The notes under the pieces: generated by a model
Database searches by the model: none
What the model was told of the DNA's origin: nothing
What the model saw: the letters and a program-made list of their open reading frames with translations, nothing else
Position numbers and translations under genes: made by a program
From: Tupaia tana
Taxonomy: Eukaryota; Chordata; Mammalia; Scandentia; Tupaiidae
Assembly: GCA_026018925.1 (NCBI GenBank)
Contig: JAKSZU010000018.1
Span: 3,752,920 to 3,816,919, forward strand
Direction of reading: 5' to 3'
Length of the DNA: 64,000 nucleotides
Shown: positions 56,601 to 64,000 of the stretch, one piece after another
Layout of the letters: every line of letters starts with the position of its first letter
Position numbering within the stretch: position 1 is the first letter of the stretch

Positions 56601-59600
56601 CCCGCAGTCGGACTCGGCGCTAAAAAGATGCCAAAGAGGACACCGGCCGCTTGCCCGGCCTCCTGGAAGTGCTACTTCTTTTTCATTGTTAACAAGTAGC
56701 CCCTCTGACACATGTATGTGCACAGCTGCCCACCTCTCTACACATGTGTGTGTGTGTTCTCCTCTACAAAGAGATTTCAACCCGGAGCGCACAGAGTCTC
56801 CGCCCCGCGCTGATCTGGCAGGAAAATGCCAGCGTTGGGCAGGCGCAGACCGGCTCTCGCCTGCAGGGCCATGTCCCCGAGCTCCCGAGAGGCCCGCTCC
56901 AGGGACGCTGGGAGTTAAGGAGCGTCGGGGCAGCGGCCAGCACCCAGCAGGTGCCAACGGCCGGGAGCTGGCGAGTCGCCTTCCTGCTAGGTGCAGCCCT
57001 CACCTGTCCACCGAGGAGCAGTGCCGCCCAGTGGGTACACTCCTGCCGGTGAGCGACCCTCACGGGCCAGCCCTGGAGAGCCGCCGGACTGTCGTCTCAT
57101 TTCTGGACCGACACAGCATCTTATGGAAAGTTCCAGAGCCACGTGTATGGCGTGACCTCCGTGTAGATCCTGCATGTGCTCTGTACGCAGGCGCGAAGGG
57201 CCCGGGGAAGGTGTGAGCGAGCAGACAAGGGGTCGGCAGGAGCTGTGGGGCCATTGCCTCCTGTTCTCTGGACTCAGTACCTACATAATAAATACTCACT
57301 TCTAATACATGTATCTCAAAGACAGAGGCTTGAGAAAGGCAGTACCCCCTGAGCAGCTAAGGGGTCCCCTTCCTGGGCGGGGTCTGTGGTGTGTGTGGGA
57401 GGACTCCAGGTGTGCAGTTAACACTGGGTGCTCTTACGGTGACGGGGGTTCAAATCGCAGTTTGCTGGGTGACCTTGGGCAAAGTGCATAACCTCTCTGT
57501 GCTTCCCTTTCCTTACTGCAAAACGGAGTATTACAATCCTGCCTCGCCAGCTGCTGGGGGAGCGGATGAGCCGGGAGCGCATGGGCCGGGGACACCAAGG
57601 CTGAGGGGAGGCGCGAGCACCTGCCTGCCCGGCACCCGCCACCCACCACGGTCCAACCTGGCTTTGGGGAGGGCGCCAAGTCCATGAGGTCAGGGAGTGA
57701 CAGCTCGGCGGTTTCTGCTTCTTGCAATTTCAGGACACGGAGAGATTTTCAGCCACCCCACCGCTGAGGTTCCAGGAACTGGCTGTCCATGCAGAACCGC
57801 CAGCTGCAGGGGCCACCGGGCACTGGATGGGGCTTGGACTCAGTGCGACACTAGCAGTGCAGGCACACACGGGGCCACCGAGATCGTGTCCCAGAGAGAA
57901 GGGGGCATCTCACTAGTCGTCTTCTGTGGGTTACATGCTGAAGTGGTGATGCTACGGACACAGTGGGTTAAGTGCACTGCACGCCAAAACTCCTCCACCG
58001 TTACTGCTTCCTGTGGGCACTGGAACCTTGGGGTCTCGTGTGGCATGGCTCCCAGGACACTGCCGAACTGGCCACAGTATGCACAAGCCCTGTGAGAGCG
58101 GGATTCTTTTGTTTTTCCATGAGGGCGCCCCCACTTGTCAGAGAGAGACAGAGAGAAGAAAGCACCTTGCCATGGATGGCCACGCCACACCCCTTCGACC
58201 CCATGTCCCCCTTTTTGGGATCGTGGGCACGCACACATGCCTGGTGCCTTTCTCAAGCTGCTGGACCTGGGACTCAAACCGCGGGGCTGGCCACACAGGA
58301 CCTGGCTGCCTTAACCACTGGTGGGTAGGCGGTCCACAGCCACCTCCACGCCATCCCGGCAAGGTCCAAGGACAAGGACTGCCGGCTCTTCGGTTCCCTG
58401 CTGTGTCCCAGCCCCTAGGACAGCGCCAGCCGTGGCGATGTGGGGCCAGCTCACTACTCGAACGCAGGCCCGCCCACGGGCCTCCGCGCACAGGCGACGT
58501 TCCTAAAAACCAAGTGGCCGAGGACGGCGGCGTTGCTGGCATGGGTCCCAGCCTCCTTGCGAAACCTCTGAAAGGCTGCCCTGCCCAGCCCCCCTGAGAC
58601 ACTCGGACAAGCCCAGGTCCTAGCCCGAGAGCTCTTCTGGACATTTCGCTGCCCTCCCGACGGGCGTGACCGAGCAGCCGCCTGCTCTCTGCCCTCCACC
58701 TCTGCATGGGCACATTTCGGCATTTTCAGGAAATGCTCTTCTGGAAGAGGACTGCCGCTAAACCGAAGCCTCTCTGGAGCAGAACCAACCCGTGCCCACG
58801 CGCAGAGAACTGGCGGGAGGCCTCGGCGTCTGTGGGTTTGATGGAAGGGCTCCCTAAATCTAACACGCGGTTTGCCGTGAGCTGCTCGGTTCTCAGTGCT
58901 CAGAGCTTCCTGGGACAGACTGGGACCCCCTACCCCGGGTCCCAACAGCTATCAGGGTCAGAACCCCCTTTGGCCCCAGGACTGGTTCCCACAGCTCCTT
59001 CTGGGACAGACCTTGGGACACCCCTTGGTCCTGTGTGTTGCTCAGTGGCTGCTAAGGCGTGTCTAAACAGGGGAGGAGGGGCGTGGCCACTCCTGAGCTG
59101 CCTCTGGACTTTTCTGTTGGAGCCATGTCATCAGGGAAGTCCCCCGGACAGCGAGTCCGAGCCCGCCGTGGTACTCTCAGCCTCTGCAGAGGGACCTCAG
59201 GCCCTGCTCCTGGGGCTGTCACCTCCATCCTGCGTCTCTGGCAGGTGCCACGTCCCACGAGGGCAGAGGTCTTGCTGGTGTTCCCTGCGGGATCCCAGGG
59301 GCCTGGACACTCTGAGGGCGATATGAGCGGGGCTGGAAGAACGGGCTCCCATGGGCGCCCCGTCCCTTGTCCCGGGAGATGGTTCTGGCAGGCCGCTTCC
59401 AGAGCAGGACGCTAGACCCTACCGAGGAGGGCCCTGGCACCTGGAGGTTTGAAACCAACTTGGGTGTTGTGTCATAGTAACATGGCCCCAGGCTTTGTCA
59501 AGCGTACCCCCCCCCCCCGTGTCCCTGGGTGAGAACTGGGCGAGCACTGTTGTCCATAACCCTCACAGCGACCCCCTGACAAGGGCCCGACGTGGGCGAG

Positions 59601-61388
59601 ACTGCCAGCGAGGTCAGGGGCTCACACAGCTTGGGCAGGACGAGGCCCCTCGCCACTTCCCGCACGCTGAGCCCCCACCCCCGCACGCGCCCCAGGTGCC
59701 AGCCACAGGCCGGCCCTCCCGACACCCCCTGCGGGCCCCACGATGAGGCCCTCGCCCCAGCCCACGGAGAGGAGGAATGTTCTCGGGGTCAGACAGGCAG
59801 GGGAACGAGGCCACCGCCCCACCTCCCAGGACGGTTTGCTTTCCAAGGGGTACGAGGAAGCCCTGCAAATTGGCGCCCCGGGATTTCTTTCTACCCCGGC
59901 CAGGAAATTCCACCCCATCAGCTGCTTCACCGGCCTCCCATTAAATCGGCGGAATTTCCCTTCATTAAGCTCTTTCCAAACAAAGGTCACAAATGCTGAA
60001 GGAGAAACAGCGGTCACCTCCGGCTGCGGCGCTGATGAAGGGCAGAGCCCCCATGCGGGCCCAGGGGACGAGCGAGCCGGGGCGTTGGTGACTCTCGTGT
60101 CTGTGCACCCGGCGCCGTCGCCCCGGAGCGCCCAGGAGGGGGCCCCGGCCCAGCATGGTCTCCGGCATGGTCTCCGGCTTACACCCAGCACACGATCTCC
60201 GGTGCTCATGTTGGGGCCGAGCTGCCCCGAACACACACTGAGGGTCTTCAGAGGGGTGTGTAGGGTAAAACGAGGCCAGGAGGTGGGCCCTGACTGGCGT
60301 CGCAGTAGGAAGAGATCAGGACAGACATTGCCCAGCGCGAGGACACATGGAGAAGATGGGTCTGAAGAACATTCTAGAAAGGCACGCCCAAAAGCCTTTG
60401 GAGTCTACACAGGCTTTGACCCAGAAACGTTCTAGGGATTTAAGGAGCCATCGCGATGCACAGACGTTCCCCAAGAAGCATGTTGGCCAGGGTGCGGCTC
60501 AGCCCCCCAGCATGGAAAAGGACTTCCGTCCCCAACAGCGAAGTGCGGCGGGTCTGGGCGGTCACCAGCAGTGACGTGCGGTGGTGGATTTTCAGAGCGA
60601 CCTCTGAGCGCTAAAGTGACAGTCTCGAGTCCCCAACACGACCCTGATTTACCACGTGCTTGTGGCTGTCAGGCACAGCACCACCTCAACTAATGGTCCC
60701 AAGGACCCGGGAGGTAGGCACCCTGTTAGTCCCACGTCACAGATGAGACGCCCGAGGCTCGGGGAAGTCGGGAGGCACACCCAGGGTCACTGCGCTCGTC
60801 AGAAGCACAGCCCGAGGCTGCTGGACCCCCTCTGCTCTCAGACTTCACTGTTATGTGCTAGGACACAACCACAACCCCACCGCATCTGTGTAGTGGGGTG
60901 CACATGCGCGCACACACAAACACACGTACGCAGAGAAAGGCCCAGCACTACACACCAGAAAATCTACCTGCACCTCCGCCGGGGGGCCCATCGTGAACGG
61001 TGGTTTTTCTCTGGGCTTACCTGACCGCTACGGATTCTAAACCTTCCACAAAAACACGTCAGTAACAGCCAGGCTCTCGTGTGGGAGGAGGAGAGGCAGA
61101 GCGCGTGGGTTCGGCCTGGCTGTCCCGGTAGGAATCACTGCCGCGTGTCCACCCAGGCTTCACTGCGAAGGATGCCGACTGCCCCCGGCCCTTCCCTGGC
61201 CCCAGGGCGGCACCAGCGGCCTGGGGTATCAAGGGGCAGAAAACAGCGCCCTACCTTTCTGACTGCACCCCGTTCTTGAGCGAGCCCACGTAGGTCTTCT
61301 TCTTGTCCACGGGCATCACGTCCACGTGCCCCCCACTTTCATCCCTGATGACGCCAGCGTGCACAGCTGCCTTACAGATGCTCGAGGT
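47560..61388 (-). CDS. CRISPLD2: CRISPLD2 3' coding part (two exons visible; gene continues to the right)
   Basis: Joining complement(61255-61388) to complement(47560-47614) gives the end of a second LCCL domain in one frame: [14 protein letters not shown] at the start, [18 protein letters not shown] in the middle, and after the splice [18 protein letters not shown]-stop. Known of the family: CRISPLD2 is a secreted glycoprotein with an N-terminal CAP domain and two C-terminal LCCL domains, which binds LPS and is glucocorticoid-responsive. CRISPLD1 has a similar tail; convergent linkage to ZDHHC7 selects CRISPLD2. Earlier exons (CAP, first LCCL, first half of the second LCCL) lie beyond the right edge; I searched 61389-64000 for them and found none. 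Confidence 0.93.
48030..48130 (-). repeat. MIR remnant
   Basis: 'acaggtgcggaaaccgaggc' and 'tgacccaaggtcacgcagcc' follow the antisense MIR core. Confidence 0.65.
48491..48740 (+). repeat. family A SINE at the left edge of the GT satellite
   Basis: 'ggaaccagcagacagtgtag', 'atggttcaagtcccagacct', 'catgtaccctaaggcaaaaa'. The satellite starts within about 15 bases of its tail. Confidence 0.85.
48752..51265 (+). repeat. 2.5 kb GT-rich satellite in the last CRISPLD2 intron
   Basis: Built of TGTGTG, CTGTGTG, GGTGTATG and GCAGTGTGGGG words, almost without A on the + strand except in TGTATG, TGCAGT and GTACTG contexts. The absence of TAA/TAG/TGA on one strand and of their complements on the other yields antiparallel open frames of 580 and 539 codons; these are not genes. 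In CRISPLD2 pre-mRNA it reads as a CACACAGCAC-type repeat. It contains an exact 160-base higher-order duplication at 50601-50920. Confidence 0.97.
50601..50989 (+). repeat. 160-base higher-order repeat inside the satellite
   Basis: 50601-50760 and 50761-50920 appear identical by eye, and a third partial copy runs from 50921 to about 50989 before diverging at GTGGCGTATG. Confidence 0.9.
51266..54954. other. CRISPLD2 intron, no exon seen
   Basis: GC-rich intronic DNA. Possible old L1 fragment at about 53380-53480 ('aactgctaggtcaaaggaca'). No splice-bounded open frame resembling CRISPLD2. Confidence 0.5.
54955..55174 (-). repeat. family A SINE, older copy
   Basis: 'ggatgctgtggacacacgca', 'agggccaggatttggaccat', 'ttaccgccatgccactgact' then 'ggccc'. 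Confidence 0.65.
55320..55470 (-). repeat. possible L2 remnant
   Basis: 'ctcctcctgcgtggccggcc' and 'ggcgataaacaactacacag' resemble an antisense L2 3' region. Weak. Confidence 0.3.
55831..55998 (+). repeat. family A SINE, short form
   Basis: Head gggaccggcgggcggcgcgg, 'gtggttcgagccctagacct', direct passage to pyrimidine run, 'ctctggtcaaaaataaatga', A/T tail. Confirms the short form as a separate lineage. Confidence 0.8.
57400..57545 (+). repeat. MIR element, well preserved
   Basis: 'gggggttcaaatcgcagttt', 'gctgggtgaccttgggcaaa', 'gtgcataacctctctgtgct', 'tccttactgcaaaacgg'. Confidence 0.88.
58103..58322 (-). repeat. family A SINE, older copy
   Basis: 'ttttgtttttccatgagggc', 'gggatcgtgggcacgcacac', 'ctggacctgggactcaaacc', 'ccttaaccactggtgg'. 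Confidence 0.7.
59870..60000. promoter_or_regulatory. A/T-richer intronic block with two kappaB-like motifs
   Basis: GGAAATTCCA (59903-59912) and GGAATTTCCC (59951-59960; complement GGGAAATTCC) lie 39 bases apart in a stretch that differs in base composition from its GC-rich surroundings. Followed by 'aaacaaaggtcacaaatgct' with an AGGTCA half site. In the CRISPLD2 intron, about 1.3 kb below the LCCL exon. Confidence 0.3.
60390..60500. repeat. old LINE fragment
   Basis: 'ggctttgacccagaaacgtt' and 'ctagggatttaagg' resemble the L1 phrase 'tttgacccagcaattccact/ctaggaattta'. Confidence 0.35.
60655..60810 (-). repeat. MIR remnant
   Basis: 'gaggtaggcaccctgttagt', 'cccacgtcacagatgagacg', 'cacccagggtcactgcgctc' in antisense MIR order. 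Confidence 0.6.
61255..61388 (-). CDS. CRISPLD2: CRISPLD2 penultimate coding exon (second LCCL domain)
   Basis: On the - strand: acceptor TCTCCTGTGCCCTCAG, 134 coding bases, donor GAAAG|GTAGGG. Enters in phase 0 at ACC (Thr) and leaves two bases into a Ser codon. It carries one LCCL cysteine (SSIC) and the HAGV and KKTYVGS blocks. Confidence 0.95.
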
Positions 61389-61562
61389 CTGAGGGCACAG
61401 GAGAAGCTAGGGTCAGCATTGGGGGTTCAAACCCCGGGGTCACGCCTGCCGGGGACAGCCTTACTTAGCTTCCTGTTTGGTGGAGTGACAACTACACTGA
61501 CCCCTAGAAAATAACCATAGCCACCTTCCGTGGTGGTCTCGCCAGAGAGGCCGGAATCACCT

Positions 61563-61690
61563 GTCATTCATTCACTCAGCAGGTGTTTCCTGAGCGCCCA
61601 CTGTGTGCCGGGCACTGTGTGTACCTGGCACTGGAGGGTTCAGCAGGGAACAGAATCCAGACCCTGCTTTCATGGCGTCAGGGGGCTTCC
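61563..61690 (-). repeat. L2 3' end
   Basis: 'cattcattcactcagcaggt', 'gagcgcccactgtgtgccgg', 'ggttcagcagggaacagaat', 'gctttcatggcgtc': the antisense L2 terminal order. Confidence 0.8.
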
Positions 61691-61867
61691 GCCATGCAGA
61701 AAATAAAACCAGATCAGGAGATGAAATAACGGGGCAGGTGGAAGAGACTTTCAAACCAGTTTGTCTGGGAGGACTGGGTACAGCCTCGGGACCACCTCTG
61801 CACGGACCGCCCCACGGACCGCCCCAGGCAGAGGACGCGGCTCACGCGAACTCGCCCTGTGGCACAG

Positions 61868-62130
61868 CAGGAAGGCGGCCAGGGTGCTGGGACACCGTGG
61901 GGCAGGCACAGTGGCCGGAGAGGCGGCCAGGGTGCTGGGACAGCGTGGGGCAGGCGGAGTGGCCGGAGAGGCGGGCAGGGTGCTGGGACACCGTGGGGCA
62001 GGCGGAGTGGCCGGAGAGGCGGGCAGGGTGCTGGGACACCGTGGGGCAGGCGCAGTGGCCGGAGAGGCGGGCAGGGTGCTGGGACACCGTGGGGCAGGCG
62101 GAGTGGCCGGAGAGGCGGGCAGGGCCACAG
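61868..62130 (+). repeat. 48-base minisatellite, five to six copies
   Basis: GGTGCTGG recurs at 61883, 61931, 61979, 62027 and 62075. Copies differ at a few sites (ACACCG/ACAGCG, GGCACAG/GGCGGAG/GGCGCAG, GGCGGCCA/GGCGGGCA). The unit is 16 codons long, so all six frames are open across it. Confidence 0.95.
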
Positions 62131-62189
62131 GGTCGGGGCTATTCTAGGTGCCCAGGGAGCCACTTTCAAGCAGGGACAGGGTATGTTTG

Positions 62190-62412
62190 TGGGGTTTTTT
62201 TTTTGGGGGGGGGGTTGGCTATAGGTGCACGTGCTTGCTAGAGAGAGACAGAGACAGAGAAAGGGAGAGGGGGAGAGAGAGGAAGAGAGAAAGTGGATGG
62301 CCACGCCACGATCCCTTCTCCATTCTTCTCTCAGGATTCAGGGCAGGCACACATGCACCAGGTGTGTTTTTCTAGCTGCCAGGTCCAGGCCTCGAACCGT
62401 ACCAGCAGCCTC
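62190..62412 (-). repeat. family A SINE
   Basis: T10 and G10 left end, 'ttggctataggtgcacgtgc', long GAGA tract, 'ccaggtccaggcctcgaacc'. The G run within the tail is unusual. Confidence 0.75.
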
Positions 62413-63865
62413 TTTCTAGAGGAAAAGGGAGAAAATGGATTGCTTCCTGGAGCCTCTGGCAGGAGCTGGCCAGCTGCAGGGGCCTGTGGTGGGATCCTGA
62501 CCGCAGGGCTGCAGGAGAGGACTCTGCTGCTCCAGGCTACAACGCTGTGGGGACAGCACCGACTAGAGGCCCCAGGGCCACCCTAATGGAACGTCCCACC
62601 TGGGGGGTCCGAGTGGTGGAACTACTAAGCCCTTAGGCTCCAAACACACAGGAAACAGAATCCCGGGGAAACCATGCCTTGACAGCAGGCGCCCCGGGGC
62701 CGAGGGCCCCAGCGGAGGCCCGGGCTGACCGGGGCTGAGAACCCCTGCGGCTCAGTGTTCCTCAGCTCCTGCCGACTTAGAGAAGGACAGAGGTGAATCG
62801 TGGTCCTGCCCGCATTCACAGCCGTCCACAGCCATGGCCACCACTGGGCTGAGTCCGCAGGCACTGGGCGGACAGGAGGGTTGGCTATGCCGCATGTCAC
62901 CCCGTGTGGTGAAGCCACTGTGTCCGAGTTTGGAAACTTAAACACTGCCAAGGCAGAGGGTCACTCCGCCGGAGGTCAGGGCGGACTCGGGTCCCTCGGT
63001 CCCACCCCTCTCTGCACAGCCCTGGCCCCAGTAACTGTCTGTGGGACAAACGAGATCCCAAGTACTGGCTAGCCAAGCAGGTATCTCCTTCGAGAAGACA
63101 GTGATGAACCCTGCCCGACTCCGCATCCGAGGTGGCAAATGATGTCAGATCCACAGACAGAGAACACAAAGGTGGGGACTGGGGCAGGCCGGGGGGCCGG
63201 GCCGGGGAGCCGCTGCCCAGTGGGTCCAGGGCTGGCCGGTGGGGAGCCGGTGGGTCTGGGCCCAGGGTCGCACGCGTCCTGGAGCTCTAGCTCTCCACAC
63301 ATGACTTGCTCAACACCACAAGCTGCACTGACCGGCTGAGAGGGTGCGCCTCAGGTGTGTGGTCTTGGCAAAGGGGCTGGGGGCACTTTGAGAAGTGACC
63401 AGGCACCTGGAGTGTCAGCCCGGCTACTGTCCCATCGTTGTCACTGGAATAGCCGCCAGGCTCCAGACTGGGTGCGTGGGAGGCCGAGGTGGGCTCCCGG
63501 AAAGTGCCAGCGGGACTTACCAGCCTGAGGGGTGACAGCTACCTAGCCCGACCTGCAGCTGTTTGGAAACAGCGCGAGCCCTGGAGGGACAGATCTGCCC
63601 CTCAGACTTCAGCTGCTGCCCGCCCTCCAAGTTCAGGTCAGCCCAGGAGAAGCAGAAAGAGGGGAACCGCCCCGCCCTTTCCCTGGGCGTCCATGTCGCT
63701 GTGACGGTCTCACCAAAGTCTCAAAACTGCGTTTCTTGCTTTCCACCACCGACGCCGCGTGGCGGAGGCGTGTTTTAATCCCACACAAACACCCTCGTCT
63801 TCCTCAGTAAATACATCCGTGACAAGGACAGGGCTCCTGAGCCCAGAGCGAGGCCCTGAGGTTGC
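62413..63865. other. CRISPLD2 intron, no exon seen
   Basis: Searched on the - strand for the expected upstream LCCL exon; not present. No repeat with a readable head. Confidence 0.5.
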
Positions 63866-63879
63866 AGCGCCCTCTGGCC
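63866..63879 (-). promoter_or_regulatory. CTCF-type motif, reverse
   Basis: On the - strand GGCCAGAGGGCGCT, matching the CTCF core. Opposite in orientation to the motif at 33245. Confidence 0.5.
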
Positions 63880-64000
63880 AGGAGGGCCTGGTTCCTCCGC
63901 TGTGGCCGTCAGCAGGGGTGCATTTCTGAGCGAGCTCGCATCCTCGCCGGCCCAGTGCTGCTCTCTCTGCCGCCTCCAGCACCGTGAGGCCCGGGGCCGG

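Noticed and set aside
59820-60000. Possible missing CRISPLD2 exon
   Set aside because: No splice-bounded frame matches LCCL sequence, and the exon chain 61255-61388 to 47560-47614 is already continuous in phase.
60366-60380. Perfect three-unit heat-shock element (AGAAC ATTCT AGAAA)
   Set aside because: Nine fixed bases are expected about once in a window of this size over both strands, and it borders a LINE fragment; no supporting context.
1-64000. CRISPR arrays, prokaryotic operons, endogenous retroviral genes
   Set aside because: Tandem repeats present have no spacer structure, no operon-like gene clusters exist, and no retroviral coding motif could be read; only short, old LTR-like remnants are suspected.

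Overview
The window is nuclear DNA from a placental mammal. It has GC-rich isochore composition, CpG islands, GT-AG introns, dense short interspersed repeats and two recognisable vertebrate genes in conserved synteny. Nothing in it is bacterial, viral or plasmid. 7SL-RNA-derived monomeric SINEs (three copies at 13.9-16.5 kb) point to Euarchontoglires, and the absence of dimeric Alu argues against a primate. A rodent or rodent-like lineage is my best guess, but the dominant tRNA-derived SINE is not one I can name to species.

Layout. (1) 1-480 is the right half of a CpG-island promoter cut by the window edge. By synteny with human 16q24.1 it is a candidate for the 5' end of the leftward neighbour KIAA0513. 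(2) 0.5-10.9 kb is intergenic and SINE-rich. (3) 10.9-30.16 kb holds ZDHHC7 on the + strand: CpG-island promoter, non-coding exon 1 ending at 11582, non-coding exon 2 (19899-19983), six coding exons from the ATG at 21192 to the TGA at 28541, and a 1.6 kb 3' UTR ending at the AATAAA at 30131. The spliced product is 307 residues, a DHHC protein S-acyltransferase. (4) 30.2-45.6 kb is intergenic between two convergent genes. It contains a 100-N assembly gap (39991-40090), a strong CTCF-type motif, an orphan CpG-rich block and a minisatellite. (5) 45.63 kb to the right edge is the 3' part of CRISPLD2 on the - strand: 3' UTR, the final 17-residue coding exon (47560-47614), a 13.6 kb intron with a 2.5 kb GT-rich satellite, the penultimate coding exon (61255-61388, second LCCL domain), and more intron.

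The gene order KIAA0513(-) ZDHHC7(+) CRISPLD2(-) matches the mirror image of the human locus. The two genes work in unrelated pathways: ZDHHC7 is a Golgi-type membrane palmitoyltransferase, and CRISPLD2 is a secreted CAP/LCCL protein. They share only the locus.

I see no new protein-level system. The unusual content is in the non-coding DNA: three tRNA-like SINE families with nested insertions, SINE heads that resemble the CTCF core motif, a chain of upstream ORFs in the ZDHHC7 leader (one with an arginine run), and three tandem arrays, two with higher-order structure and one with a unit length divisible by three, all of which produce long spurious ORFs.
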